Below are positions 33,519 to 43,662 of a stretch of DNA of 64,000 nucleotides, piece by piece. Every line of letters begins with the position of its first letter. Within the stretch, counting starts at the first letter, position 1. Origin of the DNA: Agromyces bracchium (GTDB taxonomy: Bacteria > Actinomycetota > Actinomycetes > Actinomycetales > Microbacteriaceae); contig NZ_WMLB01000034.1 in the NCBI RefSeq assembly GCF_009709675.1, positions 1 to 64,000 of the forward strand, written 5' to 3'. Position numbers and translations under genes: made by a program. The notes below the pieces were generated by a model. The model saw only the letters and a list, made by a program, of their open reading frames with translations. It was not told the origin of the DNA and did not search any database.

Positions 33519-33809
33519 ATGGCTGCAGACTTCGGCGCCTCGTACGGCGAGATGGAGGCGATGGCGAGCAAGCTGTCGGACGCGCGCGACGACATCCAGT
33601 CGCAGCTCGACCAGCTGAAGAGCTCCGTCGACAACCTGCTCGGCAACGACTTCAAGACCCAGCACGCCTCCGGCAAGTTCGGCCAGGGCTACGAGGAGCT
33701 CACCACCGGCCTGAAGAACGCCGTCGACAGCATCGGCGAGATGGGCGAGGCCCTCCGCGGCATGATGCAGGCGATCCAGGACCTCGACCAGCAGCTCGCC
33801 GGTCGCTGA
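33519..33809 (+). CDS. WXG100-family protein
   Basis: 96 aa, within WXG100 size. Two helices are joined by a turn NLLGNDFKT; the canonical Trp-X-Gly is replaced, so it is a Leu-X-Gly-like variant. It follows the EssC-like ATPase by 119 bp with a GAAGGAAGG site. Members are secreted by type VII systems as dimers, and serve as partners or substrates. I see no terminal YxxxD/E signal, which would be unusual for an exported WXG100 protein. Confidence 0.8.
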   Translation: MAADFGASYGEMEAMASKLSDARDDIQSQLDQLKSSVDNLLGNDFKTQHASGKFGQGYEELTTGLKNAVDSIGEMGEALRGMMQAIQDLDQQLAGR

Positions 33810-33894
33810 CCCTCCGCCGCGCGGCGTCCGGTGCTCGTGCCGGCCGTCGCGCGGCGTTCCATCCGAAGCCAGTGACCGTCAGTGAGGAGTTCCC

Positions 33895-34194
33895 GTGGGA
33901 GACGGAGTCGAGATTCCGCTGTCCTCGATGCAGGAGCTGGACCAGGCCCTGAAGGACATCGTCGTCGAGTTCGACGAGGCCGGCGGGCGCACCGGCCGCC
34001 TCGTCGAGGCGATCCGTCGTCCGATGGGCCGTTCCGGCCTGTGCGACGCCGCCGACGAGTTCGAGGGCGCGTGGGACGACAAGCGCGAGACGCTCAAGGG
34101 GCATCTCGTCGAGCTCCAGCAGCGGGTCGAGGCCGTGAAGGACGGCTGGGCGTCGCTCGACCGCGACCTCGCCGCCCAGCTCGAGACGAAGTGA
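33895..34194 (+). CDS. WXG100-like helical protein
   Basis: 99 aa, GTG start at 33895 preceded by GAGGAG. The profile is two amphipathic helices with a Trp-containing turn at FEGAWDDKRE, the typical WXG location. It is likely a partner of the 33519 product or of the large 34205 product, which starts 10 bp downstream. Sequence identity to other families is too weak for a firm call. Confidence 0.65.
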   Translation: MGDGVEIPLSSMQELDQALKDIVVEFDEAGGRTGRLVEAIRRPMGRSGLCDAADEFEGAWDDKRETLKGHLVELQQRVEAVKDGWASLDRDLAAQLETK

Positions 34195-34204
34195 CGGACT
34201 GACG

Positions 34205-35482
34205 ATGGGGAACAGCGCCTACTTCCACCGGTTCATGCCGGACTCGCCCGGGGGCCGCGAGATCGAGCGGCTCGAGGGCGACGCCTCGGTCATCATCGAG
34301 CGCGGCATCGCGATCGAGGACCTGGGGCTGCGGATGCAGAAGGCGGCGAACACGCTCCGGCTGCTCGCCGACGGCCAGGTCGGCCGGGGCGAGTCGCTCG
34401 ACGCGGTCCGCGACCAGGCCGGGGAGGTGCACGCCGACCTCCGGACGGCGGGTCTGCGCTACTCGCCGAGCGGCACGGCGCTGCGAACCTACGGCGAAGC
34501 CGTCGACGAGGTGCAGGTCTCGCTGAACGCGGCGGTCCGTCGCTGCGAGGAGCTGTGGGAGACCGTGCGGACCCGCGCCACCGCGGTCGACGACGCCGAC
34601 GACACCCCGGAGGACCCGGACGGGTCGACCTCGGCCCGCGACGAGGCGCAGGCGGCCGCCGGGGGAGCGCTCGAGACCGCCGAGGGCGAGTGGCGGGAGG
34701 CCGCCGCGCGGTTCGACGGCTTCTACGACACGTGGGATGCCGCGTACGACGCCGCGCTCACCGGCCTCGAGGGCGCCAACGAGGACGGCGTCGAGGACGG
34801 GTTCTGGGACGACGCGCTGCCCGCGCTCGACTTCATCGTCGAGGTGCTCGAGGTCGTCGGCCTGGTGCTGTTCGTCGCCGCGCTGATCGTCGGCGGCCCG
34901 CTCGTGGCGATCCTCGCGACGGCCGCCGCGCTCATCACGCTCGCGGCGACCATCGTGCTCTACGCGAAGGGGCGCAAGAACGGGATGGACCTCGGCCTCG
35001 CGATCGTCGGCGTCATCCCGTTCGGCAAGCTCGGCCGGATCTTCGCGGCGGCGGGCGAGGGCAGCGCGCTCGCGCGGATCGGCAAGCCCATCGGGCTCTT
35101 CCTCGGGTTCGACGACGTCGGCGCGCTTCGCACGCACCTCGGCACCATCAGCCGCAACGCGGCGGATGCGTGGAACGCGGGCGACAACCTCGTGCCCTGG
35201 GTGCAGACGTCGGTCGTCAGCCAGATGCTCCGCGAGACCGGGGAGGGCTGGCGCTATGCGTTCGACGCAGCCCAGTTGCCGACCAACTCCGACGTCTTCC
35301 TCGGCCGGTTGTGGGGCGTCGGGGATTCGCTCGCGGAGTCCTTCGACTCCGGCGCCGCGGGCATCGTCGACATCGTGGCGGGTTCCAAGCAGCCGTGGGC
35401 GCAGGGGGTCCAGATCACCGACTTCATCACGGGTGAGGTCGCCGAGGCGGCCGAGGATCGCCTCGTAGACTCGTGGCGATGA
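34205..35482 (+). CDS. Candidate type VII secreted protein or locus-specific effector
   Basis: 425 aa. The first 130 residues are helical and fit a WXG/LXG-like N-terminal secretion domain. Two hydrophobic segments at about 210-260 (FIVEVLEVVGLVLFVAALIV and LVAILATAAALITLAATIVL) come next, and a C-terminal globular part of about 165 residues ends in TGEVAEAAEDRLVDSW. That tail matches no toxin family I know. The gene lies after two WXG100-sized proteins and overlaps the next gene by ATGA, all consistent with cargo of the EssC-like machine. This is inference from context. Confidence 0.6.
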   Translation: MGNSAYFHRFMPDSPGGREIERLEGDASVIIERGIAIEDLGLRMQKAANTLRLLADGQVGRGESLDAVRDQAGEVHADLRTAGLRYSPSGTALRTYGEAVDEVQVSLNAAVRRCEELWETVRTRATAVDDADDTPEDPDGSTSARDEAQAAAGGALETAEGEWREAAARFDGFYDTWDAAYDAALTGLEGANEDGVEDGFWDDALPALDFIVEVLEVVGLVLFVAALIVGGPLVAILATAAALITLAATIVLYAKGRKNGMDLGLAIVGVIPFGKLGRIFAAAGEGSALARIGKPIGLFLGFDDVGALRTHLGTISRNAADAWNAGDNLVPWVQTSVVSQMLRETGEGWRYAFDAAQLPTNSDVFLGRLWGVGDSLAESFDSGAAGIVDIVAGSKQPWAQGVQITDFITGEVAEAAEDRLVDSWR

Positions 35483-36093
35483 GCCTCCGCGAGCAACTGA
35501 CCGGTTCCACCCGCACACCGGTCCCGCCGTTCGTGCTCCTGCTTCCGCCGGGCTGGGTCTCGGTCGAGGCGACTCGCGAGGCCTTCGACGAGTTGCTCGG
35601 CACGGTCTCGGAACGCATGCGCGCCGAGCACCGCCCCGACCTCGACGCGCGGTTCCGGGCACTGGTGCGGCGTGCGTCCGACGAGTTCCTCCGCCGCGAT
35701 CCGGTGCGGCTCGTGTACCAGCGCTCGGTGCCCGCCGAGCGGATGCTGCCGCTCGCGATCACGGCCGCGCGCGTCGCAGCTCCCGGGGGAGCCACGCTCG
35801 ACGCGCAGGTCGCCGAGCTCGTGCGGACGCGCGGCGCCGCGCCGCTCGACGACGCCCGCGTCGTCATGCGCTGGTCGTCGGACTCGTCGCACCGCATCGA
35901 CGGCGGCACCCTCCGCACGCGTTCGTTCGACTACCTCGTCGCGATCCCCGGCACCGGCCGGCGCGAGGCGCTCGTCTTCACCGCCGTCGTGCCCCTCGCG
36001 GCGGGCGGCGAACGCCTCGACGACGACGCGGCCGAGGAGTTCGGCCTGCTCGCCGACGCGATCCTGTCCACCTTCCGCTGGAGCGGCGCCTGA
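35479..36093 (+). CDS. Hypothetical protein, coupled to the 34205 gene
   Basis: 204 aa. ATG 35479 overlaps the previous stop (ATGA). The sequence is soluble-looking with VPPFVLLLPPGWVSVEATRE near the start and a mixed alpha/beta profile. No family is recognised. It could be a chaperone or immunity partner for the 34205 product because of the tight coupling, but nothing in the sequence shows that directly. It overlaps the next gene by one base. Confidence 0.65.
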   Translation: MSLREQLTGSTRTPVPPFVLLLPPGWVSVEATREAFDELLGTVSERMRAEHRPDLDARFRALVRRASDEFLRRDPVRLVYQRSVPAERMLPLAITAARVAAPGGATLDAQVAELVRTRGAAPLDDARVVMRWSSDSSHRIDGGTLRTRSFDYLVAIPGTGRREALVFTAVVPLAAGGERLDDDAAEEFGLLADAILSTFRWSGA

Positions 36094-36638
36094 TGCGATT
36101 CGAGATCTCGTACGACGAGCGCGTGTGGGCGATCATGCCCGAACCGGATGCCGCGGCCGACGGCCTCTGGGTCGCCGAGCAGCGCATGCGCTTCGCCGAC
36201 GGGCCGTTCGGCGCCCACGTCGACGCGTTGGAAGGTGCGGCTCGCGAGGCGCTCGGCCGACGCCGCACGGGAGGGATCACGTCGCTCTTCTTCCGTCCGG
36301 AGTCGGTTCCCGCGACCGGCGTGCTGCACGTCGGGCTGGTCGAGCGGCAGGTCGACGAGCGCGAGGGCGCGCTCGCCTGGCTTCCGCCGGGCACGACGCC
36401 GCGGATCGACCCGGCCGTCGCGACGTTCGCGACCGAGGTCGTGCCGCGCGGCCACCGGGTCGCGTACGTGAGCGATCGCGACGCCGCCGACGGAGCCCCC
36501 CTCGCCGGCCTCGTGTACGGCCTCCCGCTCGACGGGCTCACCGGCTACGTCTTCGCCGAGGAGGCGCACAGCGACGTGATCGGACTGATGCAGGCGCACG
36601 CCGACGCGATCGTGGGGTCGCTGAGGCTCGTCGCGTGA
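36093..36638 (+). CDS. Hypothetical protein in the T7SS-like operon
   Basis: 181 aa. MRFEISYDERVWAIMPEPDA opens a mixed alpha/beta protein; RRTGGITSLFFRPE and TGYVFAEEAHSDVIGLMQ are distinctive. No signal peptide, membrane segment or known domain is seen. It starts on the last base of the previous stop and ends by GTGA overlap with the next gene, so it is part of one coupled chain of four genes. Confidence 0.65.
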   Translation: MRFEISYDERVWAIMPEPDAAADGLWVAEQRMRFADGPFGAHVDALEGAAREALGRRRTGGITSLFFRPESVPATGVLHVGLVERQVDEREGALAWLPPGTTPRIDPAVATFATEVVPRGHRVAYVSDRDAADGAPLAGLVYGLPLDGLTGYVFAEEAHSDVIGLMQAHADAIVGSLRLVA

Positions 36639-37546
36639 CCGAGCCCACCGCCGCCGAGTGGGCCGAGCGGGCCGACTCGACTGCGCTCGCGGTCCGTCGG
36701 GACGAACTCGATCGTCGCGCGCTCGCCGGCCTGCCCGAGACGCGCGATGCGCTCGCGGCCCTCGGCGTCCGGTCGGCACGCGAGCTCCAGCGGTGGCGCG
36801 AGGACCGACTGGCCCGACTCGTCGACGACGAGCCGGGCGTGGCGGCCGCCGTGCGACCGCACCGCACCGCGACCGCCGGCTACATCGCTGCATCACTCGC
36901 GGTCGCGGCCGCGTACGCGATGTTCTTCAGCCGGGGCGAGCTCGGACTCGAGGTCGAGGTCGTCGCCTCGGCCGTCGCCCTCGTCGTCGGTGCCGCGGTC
37001 ATGGCGATGGTCGTCCCGTGGACGCGTCGGCGACCGGTGACGGCGGCCGACGCCACGATGGCCTGCATCATCGCCGTCCTCGGCGCGGCGGCAGCGGTCG
37101 CGACGGCCGTGCAGGCCGGCCGCGCGGGCGGCGGGCTCGCGGTTCCCGTCACGATCGCCGGGGTGAGTGGGTTCGCGCTCGTGGCGATGGCCGCGGTCAC
37201 CACCGCGCGTCGAGTCCGCGTCCCGCGATCCGTCAGGGAGCGGGACACGGCGCGTGCGGCGGAGGTCCGCGACGAGTTCGGCGACGAGGTCGCCCGCGTC
37301 CGGCGCTCGTGCGGGGAACAGGTCGCCGCGGCACTCGCGCAGGCTGATGCCGAGGCGGTCGAGCACGCGCGCGGCGAGGTCGCCGCGGCCTACGCGGTGC
37401 TCACCCGGCGCGGCCTGCTCGACCCGGCCGCGGCGCCGCACGAACCGGGCATGCTCCTCATCGACGACCCCATCGCGCGCGCCGCGCGCGCGAACCGGAT
37501 GCCTGACCGGGGCCCGCTGGTCCCCGCGCTCGCGCGCACCCGGTGA
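36635..37546 (+). CDS. Multi-pass membrane protein in the T7SS-like operon
   Basis: 303 aa, GTG start at 36635. About 75 helical charged residues precede four hydrophobic segments (TAGYIAASLAVAAAYAMFF, VVASAVALVVGAAVMAMVV, ACIIAVLGAAAAVATAV, GVSGFALVAMAAVTTAR). A cytoplasmic-looking tail follows. No EccB, EccD or EccE similarity is visible. Its overlap with the preceding gene makes it the last member of the coupled set, perhaps its membrane component. Confidence 0.65.
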   Translation: MTEPTAAEWAERADSTALAVRRDELDRRALAGLPETRDALAALGVRSARELQRWREDRLARLVDDEPGVAAAVRPHRTATAGYIAASLAVAAAYAMFFSRGELGLEVEVVASAVALVVGAAVMAMVVPWTRRRPVTAADATMACIIAVLGAAAAVATAVQAGRAGGGLAVPVTIAGVSGFALVAMAAVTTARRVRVPRSVRERDTARAAEVRDEFGDEVARVRRSCGEQVAAALAQADAEAVEHARGEVAAAYAVLTRRGLLDPAAAPHEPGMLLIDDPIARAARANRMPDRGPLVPALARTR

Positions 37547-37620
37547 GCCGCCAGGCAGGCGGAGGGGCCCGGCCCCCGGGGCGACGGCCCGCCGTCGCCG
37601 GTGCGGCGTAGGCTCGGAGG

Positions 37621-38097
37621 ATGGCGTCGAACCCGACCTCCGCGTGGGCCGTCGCCGGCTTCGCGGCCGCACTCGACGTCGCGCTCATCGTCGCGACGTT
37701 CGGCTTCGTCAGCCTGCTCGCCGACCTCGAGCCCATCGCCGATCCCGCCGCGGGCCGGCTCGTCGGTCCGATCACGATCGGCGCGGCCGTCGGCGCCCTC
37801 CTCCTGCTGCTGGGCGCCGCGCTGACGCGCGGGATGCGGGCCTGGTCGCTCGCGGGCCTCGCGTTCATCGTGACCTGGGCGACCGGCGTCGTCGCCGCGA
37901 CGATCGCGTACGCGGCATCCACCGGGACGATCCTGGCCGCATTCCTCTTCGCCCTGTCCTTCATGTCGGTCGGATTCGGGCTCATCGTGCCGCTCGCGAG
38001 CGCGCTCGTGGCGCTCCTCGCCGCCGTGACCGTGCGCGCGGAGGAGGGCGGGGTCGAACGGCCCAGGTGGCCGTGGGAGCGCGACGACGACGAGTGA
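37621..38097 (+). CDS. Four-helix membrane protein of unknown function
   Basis: 158 aa with four hydrophobic segments (for example AVAGFAAALDVALIVATFGF and LVGPITIGAAVGALLLLLGA) and an acidic C-terminus WPWERDDDE. No family is certain. TAGGCT at 37609-37614 lies 6 nt before ATG 37621, so the gene probably has its own leaderless promoter and is not part of the upstream operon. Confidence 0.7.
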   Translation: MASNPTSAWAVAGFAAALDVALIVATFGFVSLLADLEPIADPAAGRLVGPITIGAAVGALLLLLGAALTRGMRAWSLAGLAFIVTWATGVVAATIAYAASTGTILAAFLFALSFMSVGFGLIVPLASALVALLAAVTVRAEEGGVERPRWPWERDDDE

Positions 38098-38170
38098 CGC
38101 GGCGCCAGCGGCCGGACATCCGTTCACCGCTTCGGCGGCGCCCGACGCCGTCGGCAGTAGGGTGAACCGC

Positions 38171-38818
38171 GTGGAGGGATCGGTCGAGGCCCGCGTGAGC
38201 CACGAGGTCGACCGCTGGCTGGCGTGGCTGCCGCGCTGGCGGCCGGGCACGCACCGCGGTCGCGTGCGCCTGTGCACGCGATGCTTCGGCTCGCCGATCC
38301 TCGCCGCGGCCGGGCTCGACGTCGACGTGCCGCACCCCGTGCAGCACGCCTTCTCGATGCGCATGAAGGGCATCATCGACGTCGCCGTCGACGACTACAC
38401 CGCCCGCAACCTGCCGATGCTCCATCGCGAGATCCGCCTCGCGGAGGAGCGCAAGGCGCGACGGCCGTACCGCGCGGGGGAGGGGCTCGACCCGGAGTTC
38501 CTCGGGCTCGACCTCGACCCCGACCCGACGCCGGGCGAGCCGTTCCTCTTCACGCTGCAGGGGCTCGAGGCGGATGCCGCGGCCGAGGCCGCCGAGCCCG
38601 CGCCGCGCCCGTTCACCCCACAGGAGAAGGAGGCGCTGCGCGAGGAGGTGCGCCTGGCCGACGAGTTCGCCAAGCAGCTGGGCCGGCGCATCTGCGCCGA
38701 GCTCGCGAGGCACCGCCAGCGCATCGCGAACGCGGTCGAGCGGCTCGTCGAACCGCAGGTGGCCGAGCTCCTCGCCGACCTCGACCGCGAGCTCGACGCG
38801 CCGGGCTGGACCAACTGA
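38171..38818 (+). CDS. Hypothetical soluble protein
   Basis: About 215 aa. VSHEVDRWLAWLPRWRPGTH begins the protein, and there is a LCTRCFGSPIL pair of cysteines. Two helical ends flank a Pro/Asp-rich middle. Homologues appear to be restricted to this lineage as far as I know, and I cannot name a function. GTG at 38171 is chosen because TAGGGT (38158-38163) is 7 nt upstream. An in-frame GTG at 38162 falls inside that box. Confidence 0.6.
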   Translation: MEGSVEARVSHEVDRWLAWLPRWRPGTHRGRVRLCTRCFGSPILAAAGLDVDVPHPVQHAFSMRMKGIIDVAVDDYTARNLPMLHREIRLAEERKARRPYRAGEGLDPEFLGLDLDPDPTPGEPFLFTLQGLEADAAAEAAEPAPRPFTPQEKEALREEVRLADEFAKQLGRRICAELARHRQRIANAVERLVEPQVAELLADLDRELDAPGWTN

Positions 38819-38834
38819 GGCCGCGATCGAACCG

Positions 38835-38875
38835 CCGGTGGTCGAGTAGGACGCGAAGCGCCCGTATCGAGACCC
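38835..38875. repeat. GGTCGAGTAG...GTATCGAGACC intergenic repeat, copy 1
   Basis: The element reads GGTGGTCGAGTAGG, a GCGAAGC centre, then CGTATCGAGACC. It is a single half of the doubled palindrome seen at 39981-40063 and lies directly upstream of the rpsL promoter. It shares the ends GGTCGAGTAG and GTATCGAGACC with that copy. Confidence 0.85.
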
Positions 38876-38877
38876 AT

Positions 38878-38906
38878 TTGACCCCATCGTGACGCCGCAT
38901 TACCAT
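38878..38906 (+). promoter_or_regulatory. Promoter of the str operon
   Basis: TTGACC (38878-38883), 17-bp spacer, TACCAT (38901-38906) fits a housekeeping-sigma promoter. Transcription from about 38913 leaves a leader of roughly 218 nt before rpsL. Confidence 0.6.
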
Positions 38907-39130
38907 TGATCGGGTGTGCGCGTTGCCGCGCGCTCGTGCTGTGCCCGGGATCCTGCGATCCACGGCGTCGGCGCGGGTGCTCACAGGGCGCACACCAGGG
39001 CGGCGGCCGAACGGCCGGAAGCCCCCACGGCATACCCACCACTGAAAAGGCAGCGCCGCTCGGCGGTGCCGGTGGGTCGTGATGTGAAATCCATCAACGC
39101 TGTCACCGTGCAGCACAACAAGGAGAAGCA

Positions 39131-39505
39131 GTGCCAACCATTCAGCAGTTGGTCCGCAAGGGTCGCACGCCCAAGGTCACCAAGACCAAGGCGCCCGCCC
39201 TGAAGGCCAACCCCCAGCAGCGCGGCGTGTGCACGCGTGTGTACACCACCACCCCGAAGAAGCCGAACTCGGCGCTCCGCAAGGTCGCCCGTGTGAAGCT
39301 CTCGAACGGCACCGAGGTCACCGCCTACATCCCCGGTGAGGGCCACAACCTGCAGGAGCACTCGATGGTGCTCGTGCGCGGCGGTCGTGTGAAGGACCTC
39401 CCGGGTGTCCGCTACAAGATCATCCGCGGCGCGCTCGACACGCAGGCCGTGAAGAACCGCAAGCAGGCTCGTAGCCGCTACGGCGCGAAGATGGAGAAGA
39501 AGTAA
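39131..39505 (+). CDS. rpsL: 30S ribosomal protein S12
   Basis: 124 aa, family length. It is the decoding-centre protein of the small subunit. [17 protein letters not shown] and [13 protein letters not shown] keep the Lys residues at which streptomycin resistance usually arises, so the allele looks wild type. GTG start with AGGAG at 39121-39125. Its stop shares one base with the rpsG start. Confidence 0.98.
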   Translation: MPTIQQLVRKGRTPKVTKTKAPALKANPQQRGVCTRVYTTTPKKPNSALRKVARVKLSNGTEVTAYIPGEGHNLQEHSMVLVRGGRVKDLPGVRYKIIRGALDTQAVKNRKQARSRYGAKMEKK

Positions 39506-39975
39506 TGCCTCGCAAGGGTCCCGCTCCGAAGCGCCCCGTCGTCGCCGACCCGGTCTACGGTTCGCCGGTCGTCAGCCAGCTCGTCAACAAGATCCTCATC
39601 GACGGCAAGAAGGACCTCGCGCAGCGCATCGTCTACGAGGCGCTCGAGAACGTCGCGAACAAGTCCGGCCAGGACGCCGTCGCGGTCCTGAAGAAGGCCC
39701 TCGACAACGTGCGCCCGACCCTCGAGGTCCGGTCGCGCCGCGTCGGCGGCTCGACCTACCAGGTCCCCGTCGAGGTCAAGCCGCACCGTGCGAACACCCT
39801 GGCGCTGCGCTGGCTCACCAGCTACGCCAAGGCCCGCCGCGAGAAGACCATGACCGAGCGTCTCACCAACGAGATCCTCGACGCCTCGAACGGCCTGGGT
39901 GCCGCGGTCAAGCGCCGCGAGGACACCCACAAGATGGCCGAGTCGAACCGCGCCTTCGCCCACTACCGCTGGTAG
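39505..39975 (+). CDS. rpsG: 30S ribosomal protein S7
   Basis: 156 aa, the usual length. It nucleates assembly of the 30S head. [20 protein letters not shown] and the C-terminal [15 protein letters not shown] are typical. One-base overlap with rpsL. A large palindromic repeat separates it from fusA. Confidence 0.98.
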   Translation: MPRKGPAPKRPVVADPVYGSPVVSQLVNKILIDGKKDLAQRIVYEALENVANKSGQDAVAVLKKALDNVRPTLEVRSRRVGGSTYQVPVEVKPHRANTLALRWLTSYAKARREKTMTERLTNEILDASNGLGAAVKRREDTHKMAESNRAFAHYRW

Positions 39976-39980
39976 TCACT

Positions 39981-40063
39981 CCGGTGGTCGAGTAGCGGCG
40001 AAGCCGCGTATCGAGACCTCGCGAGGATCTCGATACGGCCGCGAAGCGGCCTACTCGATCACC
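39981..40063. repeat. Double palindromic repeat between rpsG and fusA
   Basis: Two inverted copies of the GGTCGAGTAG...GTATCGAGACC element meet head to head: arm one TGGTCGAGTAG to GTATCGAGACC (about 39985-40018), arm two its near complement (about 40028-40062). Each half carries its own small hairpin around GCGGCGAAGCCGC / GGCCGCGAAGCGGCC. It can fold into a cross-like structure inside the operon. A single half occurs at 38835-38875. Confidence 0.88.
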
Positions 40064-40103
40064 GACACCCCAAGCCCCTTCCAACTTCATCCGGAGGAAC
40101 CCC

Positions 40104-42218
40104 GTGGCACTTGACGTGCTCACCGACCTGAACAAGGTCCGCAACATCGGCATCATGGCGCACATCGATGCCGGCAAGACCACCACGACCGAGCGCATCC
40201 TGTTCTACACGGGCGTCAACCACAAGATCGGCGAGACGCACGACGGCGCGTCCACCACCGACTGGATGGAGCAGGAGAAGGAGCGCGGCATCACCATCAC
40301 GTCCGCCGCGGTCACCTGTTTCTGGAACAAGAACCAGATCAACATCATCGACACGCCCGGCCACGTCGACTTCACCGTCGAGGTGGAGCGTTCGCTGCGC
40401 GTGCTCGACGGCGCCGTCGCGGTCTTCGACGGCAAGGAGGGCGTGGAGCCCCAGTCCGAGACCGTGTGGCGCCAGGCCGACAAGTACAACGTCCCCCGCA
40501 TCTGCTTCGTCAACAAGATGGACAAGCTCGGCGCGGACTTCTACTTCACGGTCGACACCATCATCAAGCGCCTCGGCGCGAAGCCGCTCGTGCTCCAGCT
40601 CCCGATCGGCGCCGAGAACGACTTCGTCGGCGTCATCGACTTGGTCGAGATGCGCGCGCTGGTGTGGCCCGGCGACGCCAAGGGCGACGTGACCATGGGC
40701 GCCAAGTACGAGGTCCAGGAGATCCCGGCCGACCTGAAGGACAAGGCCGAGGAGTACCGCCAGCAGCTGCTCGAGACCGTCGCCGAGACCAGCGACGAGC
40801 TGCTCGAGAAGTTCTTCGGCGGCGAGGAGCTCACGGTCGCCGAGATCAAGGGCGCGATCCGCAAGCTCACCGTCAACTCCGAGATCTACCCCGTGCTGTG
40901 CGGCTCGGCGTTCAAGAACCGCGGCGTGCAGCCCATGCTCGACGCGGTCATCGACTACCTGCCGTCGCCGCTCGACGTGCCCGCCGTGCAGGGTCACGAC
41001 GTGCGCGACGAGGAGAAGATCATCGAGCGCCACGCCGACGCGACCGAGCCCTTCTCGGCGCTCGCGTTCAAGGTCGCGGTGCACCCGTTCTTCGGTCGCC
41101 TCACCTACGTGCGCGTCTACTCGGGCCGTCTCGACTCCGGCGCCCAGGTCATCAACTCGACCAAGGGCAAGAAGGAGCGCATCGGGAAGATCTTCCAGAT
41201 GCACGCCAACAAGGAGAACCCGGTCGACTCGGTCACCGCGGGCAACATCTACGCCGTCATCGGCCTGAAGGACACGACCACCGGCGACACGCTGTGCGAC
41301 CCGGACAACCAGGTCGTCCTCGAGTCGATGACCTTCCCGGAGCCCGTCATCGAGGTCGCCATCGAGCCGAAGACCAAGGCCGACCAGGAGAAGCTCGGCA
41401 TGGCGATCCAGAAGCTCGCCGAGGAGGACCCGACCTTCCGCACCGAGCTCAACCAGGAGACCGGCCAGACCGTCATCAAGGGCATGGGCGAGCTCCACCT
41501 CGACATCCTCGTGGACCGCATGAAGCGCGAGTTCAAGGTCGAGGCGAACGTCGGCAAGCCGCAGGTCGCGTACCGCGAGACCATCAAGCGCGCCGTCGAC
41601 CGTCACGACTACACCCACAAGAAGCAGACGGGTGGCTCGGGCCAGTTCGCGAAGATCCAGTTCAAGCTCGAGCCGCTCGAGGTCGAGGGCGACAAGACCT
41701 ACGAGTTCGAGAACGCCGTCACGGGTGGTCGCGTCCCGCGCGAGTACATCCCGTCGGTCGACGCGGGCTTCCAGGACGCGATGCAGGTCGGCATCCTCGC
41801 CGGCTACCCGATGGTGGGCGTCAAGGCGACCCTCGTCGACGGTGCCGCGCACGACGTCGACTCCTCGGAGATGGCGTTCAAGATCGCCGGTTCGATGGGC
41901 TTCAAGGAGGCCGCTCGGAAGGCGAACCCCGTCCTGCTCGAGCCGCTGATGGCCGTCGAGGTCCGTACTCCCGAGGAGTACATGGGCGACGTCATCGGCG
42001 ACCTGAACTCGCGCCGCGGCCAGATCCAGTCCATGGAGGACGCCGCCGGCGTGAAGGTCGTGCGTGCGCACGTCCCGCTCTCGGAGATGTTCGGCTACAT
42101 CGGCGACCTGCGGTCCAAGACCTCGGGCCGCGCGGTGTACTCGATGGAGTTCGAGAGCTACGCGGAGGTCCCGAAGGCCGTGGCCGAGGAGATCGTCCAG
42201 AAGAACAAGGGCGAGTAA
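40104..42218 (+). CDS. fusA: Elongation factor G
   Basis: 704 aa. A GTPase catalysing ribosomal translocation. N-terminal G1 [13 protein letters not shown]3 DTPGHVDF and G4 NKMD are intact. GTG at 40104 follows GGAGG (40093-40097). It sits third in the str operon, 128 bp after rpsG because of the inserted repeat. Confidence 0.98.
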   Translation: MALDVLTDLNKVRNIGIMAHIDAGKTTTTERILFYTGVNHKIGETHDGASTTDWMEQEKERGITITSAAVTCFWNKNQINIIDTPGHVDFTVEVERSLRVLDGAVAVFDGKEGVEPQSETVWRQADKYNVPRICFVNKMDKLGADFYFTVDTIIKRLGAKPLVLQLPIGAENDFVGVIDLVEMRALVWPGDAKGDVTMGAKYEVQEIPADLKDKAEEYRQQLLETVAETSDELLEKFFGGEELTVAEIKGAIRKLTVNSEIYPVLCGSAFKNRGVQPMLDAVIDYLPSPLDVPAVQGHDVRDEEKIIERHADATEPFSALAFKVAVHPFFGRLTYVRVYSGRLDSGAQVINSTKGKKERIGKIFQMHANKENPVDSVTAGNIYAVIGLKDTTTGDTLCDPDNQVVLESMTFPEPVIEVAIEPKTKADQEKLGMAIQKLAEEDPTFRTELNQETGQTVIKGMGELHLDILVDRMKREFKVEANVGKPQVAYRETIKRAVDRHDYTHKKQTGGSGQFAKIQFKLEPLEVEGDKTYEFENAVTGGRVPREYIPSVDAGFQDAMQVGILAGYPMVGVKATLVDGAAHDVDSSEMAFKIAGSMGFKEAARKANPVLLEPLMAVEVRTPEEYMGDVIGDLNSRRGQIQSMEDAAGVKVVRAHVPLSEMFGYIGDLRSKTSGRAVYSMEFESYAEVPKAVAEEIVQKNKGE

Positions 42219-42271
42219 CGCGCCCGAACGCACGGACCGACAGGTTCGCGTAACATAACAACACAACCCCA

Positions 42272-42310
42272 GTAGCACACCGGTCGCAATCCGGCGCCCG
42301 GTGCTGCTAC
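42272..42310 (+). terminator. Hairpin between fusA and tuf
   Basis: GTAGCACACCGG (42272-42283) pairs with CCGGTGCTGCTAC (42298-42310) with one bulge. It stands 24 nt before the tuf GTG. A TAACAT box lies just upstream (42251-42256). It may attenuate readthrough or mark the start of a separate tuf transcript. Confidence 0.45.
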
Positions 42311-42333
42311 ACGGATCCTGAGGAGGACCCACA

Positions 42334-43524
<1,191 letters not shown>

Positions 43525-43544
43525 CCTTCGCGATCGCGACCTGC

Positions 43545-43574
43545 AAGGGGTCGGGCCTTCGGGCCCGGCCCCTT
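43545..43574 (+). terminator. Terminator after tuf
   Basis: A 13-bp stem AAGGGG(t/c)CGGGCC (43545-43557 with 43562-43574, one mismatch) carries a TTCG tetraloop. It is the end of the str transcript. Confidence 0.75.
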
Positions 43575-43662
43575 CGTCGTACCGGTACCACAACCGTGCA
43601 CGGGCGTCCAGATCCGGGCAGGGCGTCCCTCGTCGAGGAGACCTCGGGTTAGCCTTGACCGG

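Larger units (their letters stand above)
38819..39130. other. Intergenic region and leader of rpsL
   Basis: 312 bp. It carries a palindromic repeat-type element at 38835-38875, a good promoter at 38878-38906 and a roughly 220-nt GC-rich leader with several small hairpins before the AGGAG site. No gene is evident. Confidence 0.7.
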
